64,000 nucleotides of DNA from Chlamydomonas reinhardtii (Eukaryota > Chlorophyta > Chlorophyceae > Chlamydomonadales > Chlamydomonadaceae), in NCBI RefSeq assembly GCF_000002595.2, contig NC_057019.1, positions 5,006,880 through 5,070,879 on the forward strand, written 5' to 3'. The notes under the pieces are model-generated. The model was not told the DNA's origin and did no database searches. It worked only from the letters and a program-made list of their open reading frames with translations. Each line of letters opens with the position of its first letter. The first letter of the stretch is position 1. A program made the translations under genes and the position numbers. Shown here piece by piece: positions 34,650 to 47,100 of this stretch.

Positions 34650-37600
34650 TCAGCAACGGCAGATGCCGCTTGACTCAGCGGCCCGCTTCTGCATGCCTGC
34701 ATTCGCACCGTTGCAAAGAAGCAATATTGACCGCCGGATGAGTGACGTGTCCATACATGGGGGCACGCAAAACGCATTCCAACGCGATGGCACCATCATC
34801 TGCAGGGTAACTAAATAAGGCACACGACAGCCCATGATACTGGTACACACACGCCGCACCTGCTGCGCGTTCACGACCCACTCGTGGACCATCAACTGAT
34901 CGATGCTCGCCCGGTCGCCTGGGTGAGGCTCCAGGCAAGTGCGAATGAAAGAGCGCGCGGCGGGACTGACGCTCGAGGGAAATGCCAGCGGCGGCGATGC
35001 AGTAGAGGACGAGCCTCGTGACAGCGGCGGCGGCTTGCCTGCGCCCGGCACCCCTGCTATCGCTGTACCCAGCGAAGCGCCCTTGGCGCTGGCAACGCTG
35101 CTGCCGCGCAGTGGAGTCACTGGCGGACGACTTGCATTTGAAGACTCCTCCGGCTGCTCCTTCTCGGCGGCGCAGGAGGCTGCAGCTGCATCCGCCGTGC
35201 CCTGCGCCTCCTCCTCCTTGTGTCGCTCGTGCGGCTGTTGCTGCAGTGGGTGCGGTGCCAGCCGCAATAATGCCTCTGCATCATAGTCGTCGCTTTTCCT
35301 GCCTGCGGCAGCAGACCCCTCCGCCGCAACGGCGGCCACGCCTAAGCCGTCGCCACGAAGGCCATCGCTGCCAGCGTCCTCGCCAGCGCCCTGAGCGCCG
35401 CCGTGCTGTGCCTTACTGCCGTCCTCCTTCGCCCCCTCGTGAGGCACATCGCGCGGCTGCGCCTGCAGCTGCACTGCCGGCTGGCGCTGCAGCGGCGGCG
35501 GGCCGCAGGGGAAGGGCGGGAAGCCCGTCATTAGCTCGTACACGACGGCGCCAATGGAGAAGATGTCGGCTGCATAGCCGTACGAATAGCCCTCCTCCGC
35601 CTGCGTGTTCATTGCATGGGTGAACAGCACAATAAGCTCCGTCGTCCAGTGCGAGCCTCAGCGAAAACTAGAAGCCAGCCATAAGGCCGTGAATTTGGTT
35701 GTGTGGCTCAAGGTAAATGCACGAGTCCGGGCCGGTTGCCTGATCACAACAGGTGAAAAAGTTATCATGGCATACGTATGCCTGGACGCACCTTGTTGTC
35801 ATGCGGCAGGTTCTTAAGCGGGCAGGCGCTGACCTCCGGCGCCATGTACTCGCCTGCAGCAGACCGGGTAGCGCACATACGGTACACAGTGTTGTGTTAC
35901 GCAGGGTGTCAGCAACACGGCGCACACACAGCTCGATCCAAGAGAGGACACCCCGCCCCATGCACACATGGTGTACGGGAGCCTGAGCACACACGTGAAT
36001 CTGCTAGCCCACTACTCACGGGAGCCAGCGCGTGTGACGGCGCGCTCCTCATGCAGTGCAATCGAGACGCCGAAATCGCACAGCTTGAGGCGCCAGTCGG
36101 GCGTGAACAACAGGTTCTCGGGCTTGATGTCTGCGGTGAATGGCACACCCAGCGAGTGGCGTGGTTGCTCATGCACATGAAATGGCAGGCGCGGGTGCCT
36201 GGCTATGGGTACGCACGCCGCTTGGGTGGAGGCCTTCAGTGGATTGCATGATACCCAAGTGCAGAGCGCCCGTGCTTGCGTCCAAGTCAAGCAATCTACG
36301 GTACGCTGGCGCTGCATGCGCAGCTGCTCACCACGGTGCACAATGCCCTGGCGGTGCAAGTAGGCCACGGCGCGCAGCAGCGGCAGCACCACCAGCTGCA
36401 CCGCCCACTGCTCGTTCATGCGGCCGCCCAGCTTGCGCCGCACGCCCTGCAGGCTGCCGCCGCGCACGTACTCCAGCACGAACGCCAGTGTGTCGCCCTC
36501 CTGTGGGGGGCACGTCAGAGGCGTAACAGGTACGGTAATGCAGTTGTGGTACGTACGGCAGAGGTGAGTTGCGCATCCACTCCTCTTCCATGCTCAGGAG
36601 CAAGGTCGGTGAACGAAGCGGTGATGGCTAGACGCACGCTACGACCTTCGCTTATCTAGCTAGTGGCTACTGGCGGGCACGGCTGGAGCGCGTTCGGTCC
36701 ACTCACCCGAAAGGCGGCCAGGAGCTGCACCGTGCTTGGGCAGCGCAGCCGGGAGTGAATTTCCAGCTCGCGCAGGACCTGGGGGCGGCAAGCGGACAAG
36801 CATAGGCTTATGCATTACACGAACCGCCGTGACGGTGTCATAGCGCAAGTCAGGACGAAGCAGCGACAGCGCAGGTTTGCTCGGCAGGGGGGTTCCCGCA
36901 CCTGGTGACGCAGGAAGTCGCTCAGTGAAGAGAGCTGGTACAGCTTCAGGACAACCTCCGTGCCGGAAGTCCGACACACGGCCTGTGGGTGTCAAGTAAG
37001 CACGATAAGCCCGGGTGAGCTGCTGGTCAGTATCCAAAGAAAGCCCGCAAGGGCTGCTCAGCCACCAGCAGTCGTGCAAGCAGCGGGGCGCGCAGGCCAC
37101 CCTGCAGTCCTCCAACACACACATGCACATCGCTGTCACGTGCGTACCTTGTGTACAGAGCTGGCGTAGCCTGTGTACATCTTGCGGCCTACGTCGTACT
37201 GCGACAGGGACCACCGCGCCCCACGTGCCGCGCTCCACATGCTGGCACGTGCGGCGGGCGCCAGGTACAGCAGCCCATCGCCCGGCATTGCCCGTGGCTT
37301 GAACAGGCCCGGCAACGGCGGCGACATGGGCACAGGCGGCATGCCAGCACCGGAGCCAGCGCCCAGGGTTGTGGGCGGCGGAGGCAGGGAGGGGCTGGGC
37401 AGCGGTCGCGGCGGCGTGCAGGGCGCGCTGCCAAGCGGAAAGCCATGGCTGGGCACGTCGCGGGGCCCAGCGCTGGCGCAGGCACGTGGCGCGGCCAGCG
37501 TATCATGTGACGTGTTGCTGCTGCTGTGCGCCCAGGTGTCATTTGAGCCGTCGCGCGCCACCGGGATGGAGCTGGCGCTGCTGCAGCTGTCTGTGGAGTC

Positions 37601-38590
37601 CGGCCCCGGCGCGTAGCCGACGCTGCCCCGCCGCATGTTGATTGAGCAGATGCCAGTGGGGACGCCCATCGCCGCCGGGCTGGACGTCAACGCCATGGCC
37701 TCACTCGCCTGCGCCGCACCCAGCACCATCCGTAGCGACGGCGGCACCGGGGTGCCGCCGTAGCGGCTCTTCCCGGCGGCCGGCCCAGGCACAACGCCGG
37801 CCGCACACGCCGCGCCGGTGTGCTGCTGTTGGCCGTACGGCCCGGCTGCTGCTGAGAGTGGCGAGGAGTCCGGCGCGCCGGCGCTGCCGCTGCCGCCGGC
37901 GTACCTGCCCCCGCATGCGCGCAGGAAGTGTCGGTCCACGCTGAGGGATGTGTGCGGGTCCGCGCCTGGCAGCAGGTCGCGTGTGGCACTGAGCTGCCGC
38001 CCGGAGGGCTGCACCAGGCTGATGGCGGACCGGGCGCCTGGCGGGTTACCTGGGCCCAGCTCTAGGTCATCGCCAATGCATGCGCTGGTGCTGCCGCGGC
38101 GGTTGGTTGGCATGAGCCACGCCGCGGCTGCGGTCACGGAGCCCAGGCCGAGGCGAGAGATGCCGCCGCGGTCGCCGAGACGGCGGCACACGTTGTCAAA
38201 CAGGGCGCGGACTGTGGATGGGCGTGCAGTGCCGCCGCGTGGCAGGGCGTCGCCCGCCCTGGCATTGTCCAACTGCGCGGCTGCATCCGCGCGGTCCTCT
38301 GCACGGTTACTAAAGCTCGCATCCGCCCAACTCGTGGTTTTGGGAGCTTCCTGGACTGCTGTGTGCGTGTCCTCGTGCCGCTGGACGTCAAGACCAGCAA
38401 CGGCTGCATTAGTGCTGGTGAATGGTGATGGGGTATGTCCGCACGGTGGCACCTTGCTGTCACCCGGATCACCGGCGGCGGGGGGGTCCCGCGGGGACTC
38501 GCAAGGTGGCAGGTATCTCGAAGGCGAGGCACCTGCGTCAGCCTCGCCTGGACTGCGCGCCTCCTTCTCGCTGACGGTATGCGACTCCAT
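34650..38590 (-). CDS. Aurora-like Ser/Thr protein kinase with long N-terminal region
   Basis: Seven exons fit: 38590-37148, 36982-36902, 36778-36707, 36500-36332, 36130-36020, 35853-35792, 35600-34650 (962 residues). About 460 residues of Ser/Pro/Ala/Gly-rich sequence precede the kinase. The kinase has SQYDVGRKMYTGYASSVHK (Gly-loop region), EVVLKLYQ (catalytic Lys), RHQVLRELEIHSRL, FVLEYVRGGSL, GIVHRDIKPENLLF, KLCDFGVSI, AVTRAGSREYMAPEV and ADIFSIGAVVYELMTGFPPF. This resembles the Aurora-like group expanded in volvocine algae (CALK-related); which member is open. An insert of about 135 low-complexity residues separates PPFPCG from SPAARSFIRTCLEPHPGDRA, so the C-lobe is interrupted. The last 70 residues after HEWVVNAQQ are not kinase-like. 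A further splice there is possible, so the C-terminus is uncertain. The start is the first ATG of the long exon. Confidence 0.85.
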
Positions 38591-39611
38591 TATCAAGTCG
38601 AAGGAATGCCAGCTGTCTTAAAGGCTGCTGTAGTCGAAAAGCGCTGGCCAGCGACAACGAGCAGAGGAGCGCGGCACGCTGAAATAGTCAGTCGATGTGA
38701 CGACCTGGCCGTTTCGAGAAATGGCCTTACTTGTCGACGGCTGCAGCGCCATAAGCCTGTGAGGCTTCGTAGAAGACCCTGGTGCACCCAGCGTCGGGCA
38801 AGTAGCTGCCCAGACTCTGAGTCCCCCACCGCATACACACGCGACCAGGTGTCAGGTCTCCTTAAACCACGAATACATGGCAGCTGTTATAGAAGCCCAA
38901 TTTAACAAATATGAAAAGTGGTCAGGGAGGTAGGCGAGGCTGGCGCGGCGTTACCGGCGTTTGCCGACTTGACGCGGCGTCTGTGTGTATACTACGTTGT
39001 GTGTACTAAGGTAGCTATGTAAACGTTGATCCTCTGTCGAAATACATTATGATCGAATAATAGACCACGAAAAAACTTCCATATCGCATGTAGCGTTTCT
39101 CACGTTAACTGTCCATCACGAACGCGATCGGAGGCTCTAACACTTTCACGTCTCTTGTGGGATTTATGATAGTACGTTTGGCGATAGGGCTGCCTTTGAC
39201 ACCGGGCTGGCGCCCGCACAAGTCAGGCAGTACGCACAAATTCGGCCGGCCACAGCGAAACAGGTGCCTTCTGAGCCTTACTTAGCCAATAAAGCTACCC
39301 CATGTTTTATGTTTGAGTTGGTTTGTGCTTCCTCATCCGCCGCTCACAGCATTTCATTGGGGGTCCGAGCAGAACGGGCGCGTTCGTCGTCTTCCAACCA
39401 GGGGAACCTGCTTCCATCATAGTGCGAGCTGGCGTTTATGTCCAAAACCGGTCGATGCTGCGCAGGAGCCCGGCTAACGCTACAGGGCGAGGGTTGCCTA
39501 GGTTGGGCGCAGGGCTGGGCAGGGGTGCAAGGGCGTACGCAAGCGGGTCCCACTCCAGGAAAAAGCGTGTCCCCAGGGAGGCGCCCACGGGATGGCACCA
39601 AAACCCTTTGG

Positions 39612-39672
39612 TAGATTGTCCTTCAAGGAAGCCGCCACGTCTATGGCTTGCTGATGCTTGAAGGACAATCTA
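39612..39672. repeat. Perfect 16-base inverted repeat (hairpin)
   Basis: TAGATTGTCCTTCAAG at 39612-39627 pairs fully with CTTGAAGGACAATCTA at 39657-39672 around a 29-base loop. Confidence 0.9.
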
Positions 39673-39686
39673 TCAGGGGGGTTGGC

Positions 39687-39707
39687 TCGCCCCCCAAAGG
39701 GGGGCGA
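39687..39707. repeat. 9-bp hairpin with AAA loop
   Basis: TCGCCCCCC and GGGGGGCGA flank AAA, with a further GGC/GCC pair just outside. It lies 15 bases after the larger hairpin. Confidence 0.9.
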
Positions 39708-41187
39708 CAGCCTTAGTCCTCGGCAAGAACCTTACATTAGGGTTGTTGTCTTTTTTGCTTGTTTCGGCTACCAGTACAGCCTTCGACGGGCTATTAATCG
39801 AATGCAGAAACTCTTGAAAACAATGAACACATGAAAACGGGCACTAAAGTGCACTGCCCCGGGCCATGAGGCCAAAGCCGACGAAAGCCAAGCTGAGGTT
39901 AGCCAAGCTGAGGTTAGCCAATGCCAAACATCCTCGAGGGATAGCACCTGCTGGGCTCAACGCTTTGAGGCCGCACTTACAAAGTTGCTTGCCCTGGCGC
40001 TCCAACACGATCCAACCCTCCCCTGCTCCAGTCTCCTCTCCCAACCTCGCTCACGACACAATGCGCTCACAGCCCGTCCCAGCTACACACTGCCACCCCG
40101 CTATTCCACACTTGACTGTGAGTCCCCACAAAGGGCGAGCCATCGCGCTGCGAAGCTGGGAGGTTTCACCGCCGTCCGGGGGGTGCGTTTCCCCAGCCAA
40201 ACCCGCACGCCGAGGAGGCCAGGAGACGTCGCCCCGAGAAAAATGCAGAGCGGGATACAGACTCCGCCACTTAATGTATATGTTACATGCAATCTGTTGG
40301 AGCAATAGCGCTTGACAGCAGGCTAAAACGTGCTCGTCGAGGCTCACGTCGCGAAATTGACCGAAGCCAACATCCTACATAGGCGTTGTTTTCGGGCTTT
40401 ATCGATTGCCGTCAACACAGATATATGCATCGGTGTAGTTAGGCTACTGTCTGGCCTGGTATGGCGTGTCCTGGCGAACGCGACATTTAGATGTTCGAGG
40501 TCGGCCCCGGCTCGATTCAATGCCCCCGGGTTACTCTAATGACCTTATATGTGATATAAGATGCCATAGGAAAGGTATTGGGCTGGGGACACGACCGGCC
40601 CGTAGGGCCGTGCGCGAGTGGGACCCGCTTGGCCGGGGTCGATTTCCACAGGCACATAGCCAAACCAGGTGCCTAGCAATCGCGATGCCACAGCAGAGCC
40701 AACCGTAGCCAGACGCAGCACAGTTGTCTGTTGTCAACAGCCACACTACTCGTCATGCCGCTGCACATGCCCTGCCAGCCCCACCGCGGACCGCTACCTA
40801 GACACCTGCCAGCTCCTCAGCCTGCGCGCTTGCGCCGCTTCTTGGGCGGCGCTGCGCTCTCCTCCTCCACATGGCCTTTCCCGCCCCCTCCGCTACCAGC
40901 GGTGCCTTACTTTGCTCGCCTTACTTTGCTCGTGGGTGGTGGGAGCGGTGTGCCTCTGGTGTGTGCGCTGTGGGTGTGGGGCGTCGACGTGGGCGTCGCC
41001 GGACTACGTGCCCGGTGTACCTGCGTTGACGCCTCGCCGGTTTGATTGCGCCCCGTGCGCTTAACCTTTTGCGGGCCCGCGCTCCCCATTACTGCGATCA
41101 TGGCATGCGAGGCTAAAGGGCTTGCGTGCCGCGGTGGCACGCACCGCATGCACCAGTAGTACGGACGCCCTGCTCAGGAGGGGGCGG

Positions 41188-41800
41188 GGTAGGAACAACC
41201 TTTTTGACCCCATTATTGACATGCTTGAAACCCCATGCCACAAAACCCCAGGACCCCCCGACTGACCGACCGACCAACACCCCCAAGGGCCAAAACCCTC
41301 TCAGAACCCCTTGGCCTTTGTCAGTTTGGTGCCAATCGGCTGCTCTCGATGAGCTCCATCGCTATGTAACACGATCCGCCTTGGGAACACGTTTTGACCG
41401 ACTGATGGACATGTGGACGTGTGCACCCGTGTGCTGACAAGTTTCCTGATAGGCTGTTATACTATGCAACGGCGTATATCAATGTTACTTGGTGATACGA
41501 AATGTGCTGACATGTTCACCCATGCAAAACCCGGTCGGCACCGGCCTGTCCCCGGCCAGCTCCCCAGGCGTCTCCCGACATGCCGACATGCCGCGCCCCA
41601 TCCTATGCACATGTTAAGGCAGGGGTATAAGGTATGCACGCATCAGTGTGCTGCGCCCATTGCGCCGCGCGCTGCAGGACAGAAGCGCTAGGAACAAAAC
41701 CTGGCATGAACCATGACGAACCTTTGCAAAACCTCTTGGGAACCCCGACTGACCGACCGAGGGGCCATAACGTTGCACCCAGAAACCCATTTTCGCTCTT
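41188..41800 (+). repeat. Diverged direct repeat pair
   Basis: Both copies start with TAGGAACAA (41188 and 41689) and share CCCCGACTGACCGACCGA (41257-41274 and 41743-41760), then a GGGCCA-AA-C stretch. The copies are about 110-130 bases long and about 500 bases apart. The family is unknown. Confidence 0.6.
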
Positions 41801-44120
41801 GAAAGCAGATTCGTAGTTTTGTCGCTAAGCTCTACATATTTGAAGCATGGGGTCTGTTTTGGAAGATTCAATCCCCTGTCAAAAACCTCCCCTCTGCCCG
41901 TGCCTCTGCCGTGCTCTAGACCTCAGGGCCGTGCCTTGGGCTAGTGGGCTCTGCATGGTAGAGTGAGCAAGCGCTAGCAAGCGCGAGGGGTATCGTGCTG
42001 CAAGCTCGGTAGGACAAAAGTGGCACCAGTGTAGCGGAAAATAAGTGCGCTCTGTTGCACTCTTGACCCACATCCTTGCATGTGCCGCAGTGTGCCGCGC
42101 ATGAGTGCGGTTTTCGCGGCGATGCATGCAGCCAGGTGCAGCATGGTCCGGAAATGATGGCTCAAGTAAGCCCAAAGCATGGCACTGCAATATGGGCAAC
42201 CTTGGGCACCCTCGCACTGCTGCGACTGGGGACTGCAACGCACTTTCCAGTGAAGGTACCCGAATTTGCGGGGCGGAGGGAGCAGTCAGTCATCAAATTG
42301 CGCAGGCTGGCAGCCATGGGCTGGCATCCCTGCTGGCAGCCGTGGCAGGGACACGAGGAGGAGAGCGTGGTGCGCTGTGGTGCCATCGGGAAAGTGGCAC
42401 CGGCACGCGGGTTGAGACTGGTAGCTGTACGATGAGGGGTCAGGTGGAGGTCACACCTCAGGGTGCACCAGCACTCCGCCAGGCAACAGCAGCGGACGGC
42501 TGCATGGACAACAGCTGGTAGGATAGTGTTTGGAACGTGTACGCTAGCAACTAGCTGTGACTGGCTGTGCTTGGCCGCTCACCTGCAGATGGAGGCAACC
42601 AAGCGACGGAAGAAGATGACGTACAGGTCCCAACTTGATAGATGATTACTGGTAGGCATCAGACAAAAATCCCATGGCATATTGTGGCGCTTTCATGGGA
42701 GCAGCGCATACCAGCCCAAGGCGCAGACTCCACAGAGTACGTCCTTCACTCGGCCCCACGTCACGAAGCTCCCTGCCCATGTTCCCTTCCCATCTCATGC
42801 CTAAGACATTGCTTCTCAAGCCAACACTGCAGCGGCTGCCGCCCCTGGGCAAACTGTAAAAGATTCCCGCCTCGCACAGACCGCACCGCCTGCACCCATT
42901 GCCAACTAGAACCCGAGCCCCCCCACACACACGTTCCGGCCAACGTGCGTGGGGGTCACTGTTGGCACGCCCCCCAGATCTAAAGCTGGACGACCACACT
43001 TGTGGTTGCACGCAAGCTCGTGACCTGCGTCATGTACCCCAAATATCTCCGGCCTTTGATGCAGGGCTTAGCTCCTTCACCAAGCATACTGCGCATCTCC
43101 ATTTGCAAGGCTGCTCAGACTTCTCTGGCTCCATTCACACTCCAGCGCAATGAGCTGCTCGCAGCTGTCCATGTTAGGACATTCCCTGTCTGTAGCGCCC
43201 ATCAGCGATAATCGGTCAACTGGTGAAGCATTAAACAACATCATCATGGCACGTATACGACTCGACCGTCATCTTGCATTGCAAGACCGTGCGAGCATCT
43301 GTCTGCGTCGTACAAACCGCAGCAAGGTTCCTTTCAGCCTCCAGGCGTACTCGTCCGAAGTACAGCGACATCTCCATATGCTCTGGTGCTCTTTCTCAAC
43401 AACCTTAGCCCCAGGGCTAAAATGCTGCGGTCTCCCCTAATCATGAATGCTAATGCAACAAACGGACAGTACGTACTGCTGCCCCTGTTCACGTCGGCAC
43501 GACCAATTAGCCATACCGCGCAAAATCCGGACCTGGTTGCACGAGAGCCCACTGCGACCGGGAACATTTAAACTCACCCATCCATGGAACAGCCCCCCAT
43601 TCACACTTCCACGGGCCGCATCATTACAGCCATGTTCATATGGAATAAATGGGATCAACTTGATAGTTGACGCCTCCCGTCTGGGGCCGCAAGCGTCTAC
43701 CTCATCTCCCGCTCCGCCCAAAAACACTCCTAAAACGTGACCTTCGTTAATTGAAGTATCCCCATGCCCACCCTTAGGCAAGCCTGGTGTGTGTGCACAA
43801 CTCTACCGCGAACACACACGGTCATGTCGAAACCCATGTTCCATGTCCGGCTACTGCATTCACGTCCAAGGCAAAGCAAATACCCAGTATATCATTGTAC
43901 CTCATTGCATATGCAATGTCGCATTCATATCAGAAGAAGAAACAAGTGCACAGCCTGAACCCTGAGCTCCGTACCTAAGCATTACCGTACGGTCAAGTGG
44001 GTCCGGCCCGCCACACCCAAAAACACACTGCTATCCCCAACCGGGGCCCGAGGCCCGACGCCGTGTCAAATCTGCCAACACGTACCATCCGACAAGCGGC
44101 GGCCTGTCTCACATGTTGCT

Positions 44121-47100
44121 TCAAATTTGGTCATTGCGAAAGCGGCCACAGCCGAAGAGACGGGCAAGCAGCCCTGGCCGCTGCTTGCTGTCATGTGCGC
44201 CCTGGCGGCGTCCACCCGGGGATGCCGTGCGCGCAGGCAAGGGATGCTGCGTGGTGGCAGACTGCTGCAGGTGCGCCATGCCCGCTGCCGTGTCCTTTGA
44301 GCCAGCCAGACGCACGCATCCATCCGAGTTGTCCAGCACATGTTTGGCTCTGCACCCCGCGCCCATAGCTTCACCGGCAGCTGACGCATCCGCTGCTGCC
44401 GCGTATGCTAGCTCGTTCTCTTCCTCGGTAATCGCGTGGGGCACGTAGGCACCATTGGCGGCCCCGCCGCCCGCCGTGAGCAGGCTAGCGCTGGGGAAGC
44501 GTGCCACTGCCGACGCCGAAGCGGTAAGGCCGCAATCTGCAGGGGCGCCGCCGCCATCGCCGCCTCCAGTAGCCAGCATTGCGTCAAGCGACACGGCGCC
44601 GGCCTGTGCCATTGCGACGGTGGCGGAGGCGGCGCTGTCGAAGCAGGCCGTGGACGCAGCTGCCGCGGCGTTGCTGCTGCAGCCCACGGCTTGGAGCACC
44701 TGCCAGGACAAGCCGAGTGCACGACGCACGGCGCCCGAGTCGGTCGCTGTGCCCATCGGCGTGCCGCTGGGAAAGGCCGAGGCGGAGGCTCCCGCCTGAG
44801 GGGTGCCGGCGGTGGGCGCGATGTCCGCGTCCCCAGAGGGGTAATCGCACAGGTTGGAGCTGACGGCGTTTGCGAGGCGGCTTGTGCCGTGCGGCACATG
44901 CCCTGCGGCGGTGGCAGCACGCTGCTGCTGGGACGACGACCGCAGGAGAAGGGCCATTGCTGCTGCAGCCACGCTGGCGGGGCCTTTGCTGCTGGCATCA
45001 GCGGCGCTGGCACCAGTGTACGTGACAGGGGTGGCGTGGGCTCCCGGTACGCTGGCTGCAGGAAAGCTGGGCAGCACGGCGCTCGCGGCGCGGCGCGTGC
45101 GGGACGGCGAATCGCTGCTTGCGGCCAGCACCAGGCCGTAAAGCATGGGCGGCGACTGTGCGACGGCGCCGCCGACTGTGGACCCGTTTCTCTGCAGCTG
45201 TGCCTGCAGCTGCTGCGCCTTAGCCGGCTGCTGCGGCGTGGTCACCAGGCCCACAAGTGGCGAGGATGTCGCTCCAGCCGATGCGTTCGCCATTGCGTAC
45301 GCGGAGCAAAAGCCGCCGGCGCCGTCCACTGAGCTGTCATGGCCCGCAGATGACACGTCCAGGGCGCCCGAGGGCATCGCGTGGCACTGCGACATCCGCG
45401 ACATGCTGCGGACAAAGGACGCCTGCGAGCGGCTGTTGTGGCGGCCCAGGCCCGCGGCAGCATTGACCAACGACGCGACGGCGCCCGCGCCTGACGTGTG
45501 CAGGGACGGCGTATCCGCAGCTGGCTCGTCGCCCAGCGTGGGCACGGGCATGAAGCCGGGGCTGCCGCCCGTTGTGCGGTACGGCAGCAGCCGCCAGCTG
45601 CGACGCATAATGGCGGCGGAAGTGACATTTCGGGTGCCAGTGGCGGCTGCGCCGCCGCTGCCGCCAACGCGCGCGGCGCCGGCTCCAGGAGTGACAGCCC
45701 TGGCCCAAATGTTGCTGCTTGTGCTGGCGCCGCTGACCGTTTGGTCGGGCTGGTTGGTATTTGCCGGCCATGACAGCTGGTCTGCAAACTCCACCGACGC
45801 GCGACCCGCCCGCCGCCACGCCCTGTTCGCGGCCGCCGCCGGGGCATGCCGCTGCGCCGCCTGCTGCTGCATCTGTATGTGGGCCTGCAGCTGCCCCGCT
45901 GAGGCCCCATTCGCCAACGACACGCCATAACCATCCCCGCTCGCTCCTCCATCTCCTCCCCAAACGCCAGCGGCCGCCACCGCTGCAGCCGCAGCCGCAC
46001 TGCCCGTCATGTCCAGCTCCAGAGTGCTGCTGCGTGACAGCATCCCGTAGGTCAGGACCGGCGGCACCGCGCCCGCCGGCGCACGGCAGTGCGGCATCAG
46101 CTGCCGCAAGCGCACGGCGGCACTGGGCGTGGCCGGCGGCGGTGCGCCTACTGGCGTCATCACAGCTGGCAGCAGCCGATGCATTGCCACCGACGTGGTG
46201 GGCGATATGAACATTTCCACGGTATTGGAGGGCAGGTCCAGCATGCGCGCTGTGGTGTGGCTGCGCGGCGTGCTGTCACCGCCGACTGCGCCTGCGACGC
46301 CTGGGGCGGCGGCGCCTGCGGCACCCGCCGCAGCGCCACCCAGAGTGTCAGCAACCACGAGCGTGAACGGCGACGACGCCTCCACTGCAACTGGTTGCGG
46401 CGGAGGCAGCGGTGCTGGCAGCGGTGATGGGAACAGGCTAGAGCTAGTGACAAGCGTGACGGCCGCCTGTGGCCGCTGCAGCTCGCGCTCAGTCCTGGAT
46501 TGCCGGGGCGACGCGTCCTCCGGCGACGCGTCCGCCACCGGTGCCGGCGCGCGCGCCCGCGCCGGCTGCGCGGGCTGCGGCCCCGCCGCACCTGATGCCA
46601 AGGTGCTCACGCTGGTGAGGTCGGGCATACACACAACGCGTGGGGGCGGCTCCGCTGAGGGAGCGGCGGCCGCCTGCTCCGCTGCCTGAGATGCTGGCAC
46701 CGATGTCACACCACTGCCCTGTGAGTTGGCAGGCGCTGGCATAGCGGCGGGATTCATGCTCGCGAGGTCGCGGGTGCTGAGGCTCGAGCCAGTCATCGGC
46801 GCGCTTGGCTGGTCCCGGCCGCACGCAGCAGTTGCCTTCACCGAGATCACCACGCTGGTTGCAGGCTTGAGCCCTGCTGCTGTGCCCTGAGCAGGTGCAG
46901 CGGCCAGCTGCGCCGGCGCCGTAGGGGGCACCGCTGTCGACGCGCGGTCAGTCCCCGGGCAGCAAGCGACGGCCGAGAGGCTCATGGCCTGGGCCTCACT
47001 TGCAGTACGGGTGGTAGTCATGGGTGCCGCCACGCTGCTCGAGGCCGTCTGGCCCCCAGCACCGCCGGCCGCCGCCTTGTCCGTGCCGCTGGACTTGGCA

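Larger units (their letters stand above)
38591..44120. other. 5.5 kb gene-free, lower-GC, repeat-bearing region
   Basis: No exon with a recognisable domain was found on either strand. It includes the promoter of the Aurora-like gene at the left, two strong hairpins near 39.6-39.7 kb, a short tandem AGCCAAGCTGAGGTT pair near 39885-39920, and a diverged direct repeat at 41188 and 41689. Composition is closer to 50-55% GC than the genes around it. It may be decayed mobile DNA. Confidence 0.5.

Noticed and set aside
40480-40545. tRNA-like GGCTCGATTCAATG segment
   Set aside because: No matching acceptor, D-arm or anticodon stem could be paired around it.
41126-41437. Short Pro/Thr-rich frame in the gene-free region
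   Set aside because: It spans the CCCCGACTGACCGACC repeat and has no coding features.
43437-43781. Minus-strand open frame of 114 codons in the gene-free region
   Set aside because: Sequence resembles no family and has no splice partners or poly(A) context.
45145-45930. Long plus-strand open frame inside the CMGC kinase gene
   Set aside because: It is the complement of the GC-rich kinase tail; the minus strand has one continuous frame joined in phase to kinase exons.
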